NCBI RefSeq assembly: GCF_022965805.1 | Contig: NC_133104.1 | Span: 21,154,912 to 21,218,911, forward strand | From: Primulina eburnea | Taxonomy: Eukaryota; Streptophyta; Magnoliopsida; Lamiales; Gesneriaceae | Reading direction: 5' to 3' | DNA length: 64,000 nt | Shown here: one piece after another, positions 1 through 11,419 of the stretch | Numbering within the stretch: position 1 is the first letter of the stretch | How the letters are laid out: each line of letters opens with the position of its first letter | The notes under the pieces: generated by a model | What the model was told of the DNA's origin: nothing | What the model saw: the letters and a program-made list of their open reading frames with translations, nothing else | Database searches by the model: none | Translations under genes and position numbers: made by a program

Positions 1-488
1 GTTGATTTACATTGTTTATGCCATTCATGATTATTGAATGTTTGATATGAATTTATGTTTCTGATTTGAGACATGTTATGAATAATTCTTATATGCTTTC
101 GTATATGCATTTACATGACTGAATGTTTACATTGTTTATACTGGGATATTTATATCTCACCGGAGTTATCCGGCTGTTGTCTTGTTTTGTATGTGTGCAT
201 GACAACAGGTGGGGCTGGATCAGGGTCAAGAAGAGGATGAGAGAAGATTAGATAGCGTGGAGATCCGGGCTTCGAAGCAACATAGGATTCAGCACTGATA
301 TGTAGTTGAACCTAGTTGAATTCTTGTAGATAACACAAGATTTGTATGTTCATGTTTAATATGTAATTTGAGTAAATTACTTTACGTTTCCGCTTTGTAT
401 TTTAAAAAAAAAATTTAGACCCTGTTTTATAATTGATTAATTAGTCCCAAACATGATTAAGAACTTGATTAGCGTCCGGGTCCCCACA
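1..488 (+). mobile_element. 3' end of a Gyp-X LTR, cut by the window edge
   Basis: This is the last 488 bp of a forward Gyp-X LTR. It ends with GCGTCCGGGTCCCCACA, as does the complete Gyp-X LTR at 51079-53132, and shares with it the segment around CCGGCTGTTGTC and the 3' stretch beginning TTTAGACCCTGTTT. The next base enters the gag start of a reversed Gyp-X element, so this LTR belongs to an element inserted into that gag whose body lies left of the window. No primer-binding site follows, so it is the 3' LTR or a solo LTR. Confidence 0.8.
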
Positions 489-524
489 GGGTCGCAAAGG
501 TACGGCTGCTCTTCTAGGAGGCAT
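489..524 (-). pseudogene. First 12 codons of a truncated Gypsy gag (reverse Gyp-X element)
   Basis: Read on the minus strand from 524, this gives MPPRRAAVPLRP, the basic MPPRR/MPPKR type of start seen in plant Gypsy gag (the Gyp-Y gag at 16710 starts MPPKRK). The frame is cut at 489, where the forward Gyp-X LTR begins. It lies about 180 nt downstream of the primer-binding site at 707-718, as expected for gag. The rest of the element should lie left of the window. Confidence 0.65.
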
Positions 525-706
525 GTATCTGGTATTCAAACAAATTAGTGTACAGGCTATACAAACTGTCTCAGCCCTCCTCTGATCATTTACCTCTGAT
601 CCAGAATCGGTTCTGATTCAGTCATTACATGATGTAATCACATCAGATAACACACAACATATAATAAGAAAAACAATAAATCATGCTAGCACATCATAAA
701 TCTATC

Positions 707-718
707 GCTCTGATACCA
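707..718 (-). other. Primer-binding site of the reverse Gyp-X element
   Basis: The minus strand reads TGGTATCAGAGC, the usual plant site complementary to the 3' end of initiator tRNA-Met. It sits 5 nt inside the LTR boundary at 724. That makes the LTR at 724-2642 the 5' LTR of a minus-strand element. Bases 525-706 are its short untranslated leader; I see no other feature there. Confidence 0.85.
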
Positions 719-2179
719 CCTGTTGTGGGGACCCGGGCTCTAATTCATTTCTTTGGGATTAAATGGATCTTTATTATGAAAAGTGGGTCAAATTTTTGCT
801 TTTAACATTACATCAAATGTTAATAAAACTAAGCACAATAGATACTTCTACTTTATTTCATCAATTGTACATACAAGTCTTGTTATTATATATTCGTACA
901 AACTAGTGTTTAGAACAAACTACCATCTACCAGTAATACAAAGCTAGTAAAAACCACTAGTCCTCTGCTGCGCCCGAAGTCACCACGCTATCACGATCTC
1001 ATCTCTGTCTCGACCCAGATCCTGCCCCACCTGTTGTTATGCACACATACAGACATAACAACAGTCGGAAACTCCGGTGAGAACAAATCCCAGTATAAAC
1101 ATGTATACATGCATAAATCAATCTAAAACATGAAACATACTATTATGAATGACATCCATATAAACATGCAATGCGAATCAAACCATGTCTGGACTCGACT
1201 CGACTATAACTCTAGGGATCCCGGTGTGAATAAGACGATCTATCACCTACCCTCCCAATCGGGGTGACTGTACGACTTATTCCTAGACTTCGGCCTTATC
1301 TGTATCCACATCTACAATAGGAGACTGATCTTCCCCTAAGCTGTGATATCACCGAACGTCTAGAAGTTTGATTGTTCTGTCAAGACTCCCTATCTTAAAT
1401 GCAATGAATAAAAATCTGTAAACAAATCATAATCATCTTAAAAGATTTGAATAAAAGTCTATAAACAAATCACAATCATATCACAAGATAAACCATAAAT
1501 CTAGTATGTGATTTTGGTTGGGAAACTCAAATGGGATCTCATTTGAGTTGTATATCCCCAAACAAAACATGCATTATACCTTTCGTTGTCGTACAATCGT
1601 CGTCGTAGTTGAAGTCTTGTTCCCAAATTCACCAATACCAGTCTAAAATGGCATAATTAATGTATATCCTATCAACTTCTACTCCATTCAACATATATAT
1701 GAGTTGATAATCAATCTCAATACAAATCGACAGTACAACGGCACAATCTTGCGATACCGATCAACTCACATATCAATATGCAATAATAATAACTCATACT
1801 CTTCATCATAGATATATATCGATTCTGATATTTGCATATTCCCCATTCTATTTCTGTTGAAAATCATAACTATAGCACAACATATCCGTTTTTCGATTCG
1901 TTTACAATTCTACGATCCTCATAACCATGGGAACACATATCTCAAATAAAATCAAAATTTCTCCAACATGTAGATTTCGAAACATGATGTAATTGAACCA
2001 TACTTACATCCTCTTGTAGCCTATGATACAAGGAACAAGAATCTCTATTCGGTATAAAAATCGGATGGCTAAATCTTAAGAAATCTTACCCCAAAACCTT
2101 GAAGAAACATAAAGCTATTCCAAGGAACTCTCGGTTCTGTCTTCTGCTGGAATGTAGAAATGAAGACTCAGCTCAAAGT

Positions 2180-2192
2180 CTATATATATATG
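2180..2192 (-). promoter_or_regulatory. TATA box of the reverse Gyp-X LTR
   Basis: The minus strand reads CATATATATATAG, about 50 bp downstream of the palindrome array in the same LTR. The same order, array then TATA, is seen in the other Gyp-X LTRs and in Gyp-Z. Confidence 0.6.
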
Positions 2193-2240
2193 TGCCATGT
2201 GTCAACTCAAGAGGAGATGGTGGATTTCTCGCATGCAGCA

Positions 2241-2534
2241 CTGCGGGTGCGGTCACTCTTTCACCGCGGGTGCGCTCATGCTACGGCATGGCTTTTATTT
2301 TTCAAAAATGACGGGGTGCGGTCTTGTTATTACCGCGGGTGCGGTCACACCACCGCGGGTGCGATCTTCTCGCACCGCGGGTGCGGTCTTGTTTCGAATA
2401 AAATTTGCCAACTTTATGTCCATACACCGCGGGTGCGGTCTGGGTGGCACCGCGGGTGCGGTGTGACTTCGGCCTTTCTTGCAAAAATCCACAATTGCAT
2501 GACCGCGGGTGCACTCCTATTCTGGGCGCAGGTC
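2241..2534 (-). repeat. Array of ACCGC-ACCC-GCGGT near-palindromes in LTR U3
   Basis: About ten copies of a unit reading ACCGCGGGTGCGGTC on the plus strand (GACCGCACCCGCGGT on the minus strand) occur here at irregular spacing. Each unit is an inverted repeat, ACCGC and GCGGT around a 4-nt centre, and most contain CCGCGG. The cluster is strongly GC-rich in an otherwise AT-rich LTR. Several overlapping small open frames here are by-products of the repeat and not genes. Confidence 0.85.
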
Positions 2535-2642
2535 TTGCAAAACCCTAATTTCTCATGTATTTTCTCCTCTCCTTGCACGTCATGCATTCTCATATCATCC
2601 GAGTATCGTATTAATGAATACTAATAAATCTCGGACCTTACA

Positions 2643-3228
2643 AGCATTCAGAACCAGGTATGGACACTATGAATTTATTGTCATGCCGTTTGGTCTGACG
2701 AATGCTCCAGCTGTATTTATGGGATTGATGAACCGTATATTTCAGAAATATCTCGATGATTTTGTGATTATTTTTATCGATGATATTTTGATTTATTCAA
2801 AGAATATGAGTGAGCATACTGAGCATTTAAGAACTGTGTTACGAATTTTAATGGCTGAGAAATTATATGCTAAACTGTCGAAATGTGAGTTTTGGTTAAG
2901 ACAGGTAGTATTTCTGGGTCATATTATATCCGGAGACGGGATATCAGTGGATCCCAGTAAAGTGGAAGCCGTGATTTCTTGGCCAAAACCGACGTCCGTG
3001 CCCGAAATTTGCAGTTTCATGGGTTTAGCATGATATTACCGTCGTTTCATTAAGGATTTATCAAGTATTGCTAAACCAATTACTCAGTTGACTCAGAAGA
3101 ATGCTCCATTTGTTTGGTCTGAAGAATGCGAGACCAGTTTTCTGGAGTTGAAAAAGAGATTGACCAGTGCTCCGGTGTTGACTATTCTATCCGGTACTGG
3201 TGATTTTGTGGGTTATTGCGACGCTTCT
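2643..3228 (+). pseudogene. Reverse transcriptase piece of the scaffold Gyp-X element
   Basis: The translated frame holds Gypsy RT motifs: [11 protein letters not shown], the [11 protein letters not shown] stretch, and the active-site box FIDDILIYS near 2776-2802, followed by [14 protein letters not shown] at 3031-3033 replaces the Gly of the usual LAGYYRRF motif, so the frame is broken; the following residues still read YYRRFIKDLSSIAKP. The piece stops at the RNase H start, inside codons for Asp-Ala-Ser, where Cop-C copy 1 is inserted. The frame resumes at 14641. The upstream part is displaced by the reverse Gyp-X insertion. Confidence 0.9.
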
Positions 3229-5375
3229 TGAAAAGGAGATCGGTTACGGTGACCGGAAGCGCAACGGAAATTTAAAATTTTGATTTTTCATACCAATTTT
3301 TCGGACACCATGAATAAATTGTGTAGCAAATACAATAAACACCAAATAATGTCATACATAGGGTGTTAAGAAAAATATACCTATCAATCACAATGGATTG
3401 ATGATGGCTCCAAATTAGTTGTCAAACAACTAAGCTCTTCAAAGGATGACAATCTACAAGTTTCACCTTACTTCTTGAATCATTCCTTCAAATTAGGTCC
3501 ACCACCAACAAGCTAAATCCACTCTAATTTTGCCCTAGAAAAATTAGAGCATTTTTCATAAGAGAAGATAGTGTATCTTCAACCATTGAAGAAAGAAAAA
3601 TATGGAGAGGATGAATAGTATTTTCGGCCACTATTCATGCTAGGAGAGAAGGAGAGACATTTTTTTGGTTGTGGGAAAAGTTAAAGTAAAAAAGTTGCAT
3701 GCCAAGCCTTGGTTATACAAAACGTTGTCTCCCAACCTTTCACCTCCCTTGCATGCCTTTCTATTTGGGTGTGTAACAATTACAAAGCCCATGGACTTTT
3801 ATTTAAATGTCCCAAACACATTTGAGACCATTTAACCATTGCTTGATTTTACTCAAGCCCACTAGTCTAATAATTAATTTTAATTGGGCTCTACAAGACC
3901 CAATATTGTTTAATTAATTCAACACTTGAATTAATTTAATTATTTGGACTCTACTAGGCCCACTAGTGTTTAATTAGTTCAACACTTGAATTAATTTAAT
4001 TTAGTCCATAATAATGTTTATGAAAATCACAATTTTCAAATACATTATTTGTTTGGACAACTTTTAATTTAGGAACACTTCCATAAATTAAAATTTACAT
4101 TTCTCTCATAGAAGTCATACTTCTATTTTTCCTTACACTTATAAACTCATTTATAAGTCGTTCAACACATTGAACTAGTTTCTCCTTTATAGAAGTCATA
4201 CTTCTAATATTCCTTACGCTTATAAACTCCTTTATAAGCCGTTCAACACATTGAACTATTTTTACTTCTCAACGGGATCTAGAATGTTAGCACTTGTGTG
4301 ACCCTAAATGGTTCATTGATACAACTAGCCGTGGGTTCACATCTCCATGTGATTCGGACTAAACATGTCCTTATACGAGCATACCCCAATTGCCCCATTC
4401 TTACTTATCAACACCTTGATAACAAGAACGTCAGAACTCAAGTTTGATAGTACCCAACCAATCATGTTAAACGCCTAGCAGCATCGCTTACATGATTCCC
4501 TAGGTATCAAATGATAGTTCTTGCAAGAACCATTCTATTATGGTTAGCGTATAGTACAGTCCCTTCAACTCATATATCACGATCGATTCGACAACCATTG
4601 GTTTATCGAGAGTTGTAAATGAATCGATACTACGTGTCATGTCGTAGTTGCATCGATGGTGTAATCTATGAAACCCCTTTCATCATTATCACCATACTCT
4701 GATCAGAGATTTCAACCTACATAAACATGATAACACATAGGATATCCATACCCGAAGGTAAGTGGTGAATCCCCGACTACAATGCATCGACTCCTATATG
4801 TTTCGACAGAACACCCAACCTTGCCACCTGATGACCACTTGAGAGTCGGTAAACAAGTCAAAGTGTAATGCTAGCACATAGAGTCTCAATGTTGTCCCGG
4901 GTCATAAGGTATAATGGTGTACAACCATAAACCAGGACGTTTCCACTCGATAAGTGAGAACCACTTGGAAAGTCCTTTTATGGAGGGTTGTTCAGTGCAC
5001 TCTACCAGGAGCACCTATCTGCATGCTCGGACATCACAATGTCCCCTACCAATGAAACATGGTACTCACATCGCAGATACTAGTATCGAGCTCTAGCGGC
5101 CTATATCCTTCTTAGTGGCGGCTGAATCGACTAGGAACTGTATAGAATATACAGTATTCCAAATATGAGTTTCATGATACTCATCATATGAGCAACTCAT
5201 ATTCTTTCTACTATTTGTATATTCAAGGGCTTTATCAATGCAACTATCATGGGTATACAGATAAAGATTTGCCAAAACAATAAATCAAATATTATTAAAA
5301 TAAAGACTGTTTATACATAAAGTTTCATTGTGAACACTCGGCCAACACTTGGCTCGACGGGCACCTACTCTAACA
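3229..5375 (-). repeat. 3' LTR of Cop-C copy 1
   Basis: 2,147 bp, running from TGAAAAGGAGATCGG to CTCTAACA on the plus strand. It carries the Cop-C hairpin series. The conserved-loop hairpin is at 3522-3549, with stem arms CTCTAATTTT and AAAATTAGAG and loop TCTAGGGC in LTR orientation. A second stem, TTAGTTGT with ACAACTAA, lies near 3415-3433. Small open frames in this LTR recur in all copies only because the LTR is repeated. Confidence 0.9.
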
Positions 5376-7790
5376 ATCTCCCACTTGCACTAGAGCCAAC
5401 TACCCGTATGCTTCAAACCCATTGATTCGCGATGCATCTTGAATAATGGTCCAGGTAAAGGCTTGGCTAGTGGATCAGCAACATTATCTGCGGAGCCGAC
5501 TATGTCAAAAGACACTTCTCCCTCTTTCCACAATCTCTCCGAGGATGTGGTACTTTCTCAATACATGTTTGGACTTCTGATGAGACCTTGGCTCCTTTGC
5601 TTGAGCTAAAGCTCCCGTGTTGTCACACAACACTGGGAGGAGCAACTCCATTAGGAATGACGTCCAACTCTTAGACGAAATTCCTTATCCAAACAGCCTC
5701 TCTTGCTGTATCTGATGCAGCAATGTATTCGGCCTCTGTGCTGGAATCCGCAGTATTGTCTTGCTTGGAACTTTTCCGAGAGACAGCAACACCATTGAGC
5801 ATGAATACAAACCCAGTGGTTGACTTCGATCATCGATATCGCTTTTGGAAGCTAGAGTCGGTATAGCCTTCCAATTTCAGTTCTCCTCCCCATAGACCAA
5901 GAACAATTTATTGGTCCTTCTCAAGTACTTGAGGATGTCTTTCACAATTTTTCCAATGTGGAAGACCGGGGTTCGATTGATATCTACTCACTACACTTAG
6001 TGCGAAAGTCACGTCAGGACGTGTAGATATCATCTCATACATGATGCTACCAATCGCAGATGCATAAGGAATGCTTGTCATCGCCGCTATCTCTGCATCA
6101 GTCTTTGGGAGACATAGACTTGGATAGGGACACGCCATGACACATTGGTAGATGTCCTCTCTTGGACTCATCCATCGAGAACCGCTTCACGATGATATCA
6201 ATTTATGTGGACTGGGTGAGACCAAGCAATCTTCTTGATCTATCTCTATAAATCTGTATTCCCAATACAAAAGATGCTTCACCCAAGTCCGGTATCGAGA
6301 ACTCACTTGCTAACCATATTTTAGTTGATTGCAACATTCCTACATCATTCCCAATTATTAGAATGTCATCAACATAAAACACCAGGAATGTCACAACACT
6401 CCCACTGACCTTCTTATACACACAGGGTTCCTCAGGATTCTTATCAAAACCAAACTCTTTGATTGTACTATCGAATCTGAGGTTCCAACTCCTAGATGCC
6501 TGCTATAGACCATAAATAGATCTTTGAAGTTTGCATACCATATGCTCACTTCCGATAGATGTAAACCCTCCATGTTTGAGACATGTAAATATCTTCCTTA
6601 ATATCCCCATTAAGAAAGGCTGTCTTGACATCCATCTGCCATATCTCATAGTCATACCATGCAGCTATGGCTAGCAATATCCTTACAGACTTGAACATTG
6701 CAACTGGTGAAAAGGTTTCCTCAAAGTCAACTCCTTGTCTTTGAGTATATCCTTTTGCCACCAATCGCGCCTTGAAGGTCAATACCTTCCCATCCGCCCC
6801 AAGTTTCCTCTTGTAAATCCATTTACACCCTATGGGAACAATTCTCTCAGGTGGATCCACGAGATTCCACACTTAGTTCGAATGCATGGAATTCATCTCA
6901 GATTCCATTGCTTCAAGGCACTTGGATGAATCGGCATCAGATAATGCTTCCTTGAAGGTCCTTGGATCACATCCATGGATAGGCTCATCATGACCCTCTT
7001 CAAGAAGCAGACCATACCTCATAGGTGCTCTCGAGACTCTCTCGGATCTTCTAGGAGCTTGTATCTTCTCTCTTGGCTCTTCGGGTGTGGGTTCTATAAT
7101 TGTTGGTGTCTATTGAACCTCTTCGAGTTCTATCATCTCCCCTTTTCTATCCAATAGAAATTCCTTTTCCAAAAAGGTTGCATTCCTAGAAACAAACACC
7201 TTTGTTTCTTGAGGATGATAGAAATAATATCCAACAAAATTCTATGGATATCCCACAAAGAAATATAAAATGGATCGACTATCCAATTTATCTCCCAATA
7301 CCTGCTTCACATAAGCAGGGCTCCCCATATTCTAAGATAAGAATATTTGGGAGCTTACCCATCCATATCTCATATGGTGTCTGCCTTTGAATGGACATTT
7401 AATGGAATATCTTTCAATTTTAAGTTATAGAGATCGTTTTCAAGTTCACCAGTACCAATCAAACATTCATTCATGTAAATGTTGCAAACACCTTTGCAAA
7501 ATAAACAAGAATATCCATCTTTATCAACATAGAAATGGAAACAATGTTTTTCACCAAATCCGGTACAAACAAAACATCTCTTAAAATTAACTTAAACTAT
7601 TGTTCAACAATAAGTAAACATATTCAATAGCCTTGGCAGCAACTCTTGCTCCATTGCCCATCCTCTAGAATGTCACACCTTCCTTAAGCTTCCTACTTCT
7701 TCCCATCACCTGTAACTCATTACAGAGATATAAGCCACAACCGGTATCCAATACCCAATAAGTAGAGTTAATTGAAATGTTTACTTCAAT
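5376..7790 (-). pseudogene. Cop-C copy 1 pol remnant (protease, RT, RNase H; no integrase core)
   Basis: In transcription order from 7790: a protease start with VLDTGCG (near 7740), part of the pre-integrase region ending NLKLKDIPLNVHS (near 7395), then a direct jump at about 7381-7385 to TPYEIWMGK. That jump removes the integrase catalytic core. Next come the linker, RT with [12 protein letters not shown] and [15 protein letters not shown] (6546-6872), the RT active site FYVDDILIIGND (near 6370), and RNase H with Copia-type motifs down to about 5400. Stops and frameshifts are frequent; for example an AAC-CAA-GTG context has become a TAA near 6873. It is not functional as it stands. Confidence 0.88.
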
Positions 7791-8657
7791 TTAGAACATA
7801 CCGTTTCCAGAACTCTTCTGGGCCAGATATTCCTTGCAATTTCGCTTCCAATGTCCAGGCTTCTTGCAGTGATGACAAACATCACTAGTCTTGTCAGCCT
7901 TAACTGGTCTGGCTGCCTCAACGGGATTCGGAGTTTGCCTCATCAAGGGCACGTTCTTCTTGGGACGTTGGAAAGAACGTTTCTTTCCATTCCCATGTGG
8001 ATCAATCTTCGTACCAGATGAAGAACCCACATAAAGAACCAACTTCTCTTTCTTGATGGTTGATTCAAACGTAACAAGCATATTCACCAACTCCTCAAGG
8101 GTCGGCTCCATCTTGTTCATGTTGAAGTTCACCACAAAAGGATCAAATGAGCTAGGCAATGATAACATCAACACGTCGGTGGTCAACTCCGAAGGCAAGA
8201 TCAGATCCATGCCAACGAGCTGGTCCACGAGCCCAATCAACTTCAGGCCATGCTCATGGACCGAGGCCCCATCTCGCATGCGCAAAGTGATCAGCTCCTT
8301 GACAGTAGCATGCCTAAGAGGCCGTGTTTGCTCACCAAAGAGCTCCTTGAGATGCAAATGAATGTCAGCAGCATTCTTTGCATCCTCAAAACGCCTCTGC
8401 AGCTCATCATTCATAGAAGTCAGCATATAACACCTGGCTATCAAGTCATGGTCACACCATTCCTTGTAAGCCTGCAATTCCTCAGGAGTGCAGTCAGTCG
8501 GAGCCTCAACAGGGGGCGACTCAGTCAGTGTATATACTACCCTTTCCGAATTCAAGACGATTTTCAAGTTTCTTAGCCAAGTGAGGTAATTAGGTCCAGT
8601 TAATATGTGTTTGTCGAGTATTACGGATATCGGATTGCGAATCGAAGACATTGTCAA
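7791..8657 (-). CDS. gag: Cop-C gag, copy 1
   Basis: An uninterrupted 288-codon frame starting MTMSSIRNPISVILDKH. The N-terminal LTGPNYLTWLRNLKIVL stretch and the body match the UBN2/gag-polypeptide type of Copia gag. A CCHC zinc knuckle, CHHCKKPGHWKRNC, lies at residues 261-274, close to the C terminus; in this family it binds the element RNA during packaging into cytoplasmic particles. I chose the first Met because it aligns with the start in copies 2 and 3. The frame ends with TAA, and after this single stop the same frame continues into protease (VLDTGCG). It is open even though the pol behind it is broken. Transcription would come from the 5' LTR at 12492-14635. Confidence 0.88.
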   Translation of the reverse strand: MTMSSIRNPISVILDKHILTGPNYLTWLRNLKIVLNSERVVYTLTESPPVEAPTDCTPEELQAYKEWCDHDLIARCYMLTSMNDELQRRFEDAKNAADIHLHLKELFGEQTRPLRHATVKELITLRMRDGASVHEHGLKLIGLVDQLVGMDLILPSELTTDVLMLSLPSSFDPFVVNFNMNKMEPTLEELVNMLVTFESTIKKEKLVLYVGSSSGTKIDPHGNGKKRSFQRPKKNVPLMRQTPNPVEAARPVKADKTSDVCHHCKKPGHWKRNCKEYLAQKSSGNGMF

Positions 8658-9646
8658 TTTGTACTGAAAAGTAAAAACAGATAAATGTTGATGACTATTT
8701 TAAAATATTTAGTAAGATATGAAGTTTGGACTTTTACTTCATAAATATTTGCTCCCACTGTTTTGACATCTTTCACTACCCTCTAATGAAAACGGGAAAC
8801 TCCTTTCCTCAGTAGGTACGTAAGGTCCAATTAGCGAATTATGATCCCGAATAATATCAGCCAATAACAATTCCTAAAAGGTAGTTTCCAATTGCATCAC
8901 AATGCAACCCTCTACGTAAACTTTTGTCTCACGTTTGATTAGGACCCAATAATATGACGTCGTTCATCTTTACGTGTCAAGCCTTACCCATCGATGTTGA
9001 ACCTTAATGGATGGTCGCCATGAGTTCCCCCAATAATATGAGCCGAAATCATGGGAGTTCCACGTAGTTCACATCACCATGTCAATGGATGTCACAGCTT
9101 TCCGGCATCCAAAGCTCCCCTAATAATATGAGCCGAGCCCCGAGTACGAGTAGCGTTCATGATGCACCCATTGTCGATGGAAGACATGGAAATTATAAAC
9201 AAATTTATAATTCCCCTTTTCGTGCTTCATATTAATTTTTAATCTTATTCAAAATGAGGGTTTTTAATTTTGAAAGGTCTCATCATTAATTTTATTTAAA
9301 AGCTCGCCATGTTTGATCGTATGTTTGCCGGATTCATGCAACTTTGTTATTATCATAATAATAACGCACATACTCATTATTTATAGCATATCATGCATAT
9401 ATTATAAACAGTAAACAAACAAGGATGATCAATTGCCCCAATACTAACGGGCCATATGAGCTAAACACGGCCCTAGGTACAATCCTAGGGAAATGCACGA
9501 GATGCAAATGCAACTATTACATAAGCTTCCAATATTTACATGTCTTCGATCTTCATAATCATCATGGCCACCATCTTCCAATCTTGATCATCCGCTATAC
9601 TAATATTTACAAATAAATATCCATGGCAAATAGGGATACATCTCAT
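8658..9646 (-). other. Cop-C copy 1 leader between LTR and gag, gag-proximal part
   Basis: Non-coding leader of the minus-strand element. It has four copies of a short box reading CCAATAATATGAGCC or close to it on the plus strand, near 8846, 8945, 9026 and 9118, spaced about 85-100 bp. The same boxes are in copies 2 and 3. Near 9340-9365 is a short AT-rich palindrome around TTATTATCATAATAATAA. Small open frames here are not supported as genes. Confidence 0.75.
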
Positions 9647-11172
9647 TGTTAGAGTAGGTGCACGTCGAGCCAAGTGTTGGCCGACTGTTCACGATGAAAC
9701 TCTTTGTATAAATGATCTTTATTTTAATAATATTTGAATTTATTAATTTGGCGCATCTTTATCTTTATACCCATGCTAGTTGCATAGATAAAGTCCTTGA
9801 ATATACAAATAGTAGAAAGAATATGGGATGCTCATATGATGAGTATCATGAAACTCATATTTGGAATACTGTATATTCTAAACCGTTCCTAGTCGATTCA
9901 GCCGCCACTAAGAAGGATAAAGGCCGCTCGAGTTAGAGACTAGTATCTGCGATGTGAGTACCATGTTTCATTGGTAGGGGAGATTGTGATGTCCGAGCAT
10001 GCAGATAGGTGCTCCTGGTAGAGTGCACTGAACAACCCTCTATAAAGGACTTTCCAAGTGGTTCTCACTTATCGAGTGGAAATGTCCTAGTTTATGGTTG
10101 TACACCATTAGTCCTTATGACCCGGGACAACATTGAGACTCGATGTGCTAGCGTTTCACTTTGACTTGTTTACCGACTCTTATGGGGTCATCAGATGGCA
10201 AGATTGGGTGTTACGGCGAAACATATAGGAGTCGATGCATTGTAGCCGGGGATTCACCGCTTACCTACGGGTATGGATATCCTATGTGTTTTTCATGTAT
10301 GTGTGGGTTGAAATCTCTGATCAGAGTATGGTGGTAATTATGAAAGGGGTTTCATAGATTACACCATCGATGCAACCACAACATGACACATAGTATCGAT
10401 TCATTGACAACTCTCGATAAACCAATAGTTGTCGAATCGGTCGGGATATATGAGTTGAAGGGACCGTACTGTACGCTAACCATAATTGAATAGTTCTTGC
10501 AGGCACTATCATGTGATACCTAGGGAATCACGTAAGCGATGCTGCTAGACGTTTAACGTGATTGGTTGGGTACTATCAGACTTGAGTTCTGACGTTCTTA
10601 CTATCAAGGAGTTGATAAGTAAGAATGGAGCAATTGGGGTATGCTCGAATAAGGACATGTTTAGTCCGAATCACATAGAGATGTGAACCCACGGCTAGTT
10701 GTATCAATGAACCATTGAGGGCCACACAAGTATTGGCTTTGTAAACCCCGATGAGAAGTAAAATAGTTCAATGTGTTGAACGGCTTATAAATGTGTTTGT
10801 AAGCGTAAAGAAAAATAGAAGTATGACTTCTATGAGAAAAATATAAATTTTAATTTATGGAAGTGTTCCTAAGATTAAAATTTGGCCAAGTAAATAATGT
10901 AGTTGAAATTTGTGATTTTCATAAACATTATTGAGGACTAAATTAAATTAATTCAAGTGTTGAATTAATTAAACACTAGTGGACCTAGTAGAGTCTAAAT
11001 AATTAAATTAATTCAAGTGTTGAATTAATTAAATAATATTGAGCCTTGTAGAGCTCAATTAAAATAATTATTTAACTAGTGGGACTTGAATAATTTCAAG
11101 TAGTATTTAATTAATCTCAAATGTGTTTTGAGATAATTAAAATTTAGTCCATGGTTTTTAATGTGTTAAAAA

Positions 11173-11186
11173 CCATATAATATATG
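11173..11186 (+). promoter_or_regulatory. TATA box of the Cop-C solo LTR
   Basis: CCATATAATATATG lies about 535 bp before the LTR end. Just upstream is an 11-bp inverted repeat, ATGGTTTTTAA and TTAAAAACCAT around TGTG, whose 3' arm overlaps the start of the box. Transcription would begin near 11205-11215 by the usual spacing; this is inferred. Confidence 0.6.
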
Positions 11187-11419
11187 TGAGACATGCTAGG
11201 GTTTGCATGCTTGGGAGGTGAAGAGTCTTGATTACTTTTTATTAAAAAAATTGCAAAGGCATGCAACTTTTCTCCCAACTTTTCCCACACCCAAGACTAG
11301 ACTTCACTACTCACACTACACTCTTACTTGGCCGAAATATTGGAGGAGTTTTCTCTCAATTTTCTTCCATTTTTTTGTTCTTCATTTTCTTGGAGAATAA
11401 AATCTTCTCATTGAAAAAT

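Larger units (their letters stand above)
724..2642 (-). mobile_element. 5' LTR of a reverse Gyp-X element
   Basis: On the plus strand it begins TGTGGGGACCCGGGC and ends TCTCGGACCTTACA, the reverse complements of the Gyp-X LTR end and start seen at 53132 and 51079. It is 1,919 bp long. It interrupts the reverse transcriptase of the forward Gyp-X element, which resumes at 2643. Inside, in transcription order, are a GC-rich palindrome array (2534 down to 2241), a TATA box (2192-2180), a possible splice donor GGATGTAAGT near 2005, and the shared downstream segment that includes the stretch around 1510-1560. Unlike the forward Gyp-X LTR at 51079, its array is of the ACCGCGGGTGCGGTC type. Confidence 0.85.

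Noticed and set aside
2160..2624. 154-codon open frame with repeated Arg-Gly-Cys-Gly motifs
   Set aside because: It follows the ACCGCGGGTGCGG array; the same peptide words occur in other frames and strands wherever the array occurs.
5093..5275. 60-codon frame with MANLYLYTHDSCIDK-like sequence, repeated in every Cop-C LTR
   Set aside because: Lies in LTR U3 near its start; copies vary without codon-type constraint visible by eye and no domain is recognised, though a short LTR-encoded peptide cannot be fully excluded.
8053..8361. Open frames antisense to Cop-C gag (also at 25747 and 43308)
   Set aside because: Shadow frames of gag; the plus strand shows no domain and the minus strand has a clear CCHC gag.
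9425..9616. 63-codon frame repeated at 27121 and 44680 in Cop-C leaders
   Set aside because: Present only because the leader is repeated; on the antisense strand of the element, no motif, and altered at its end in copy 3.
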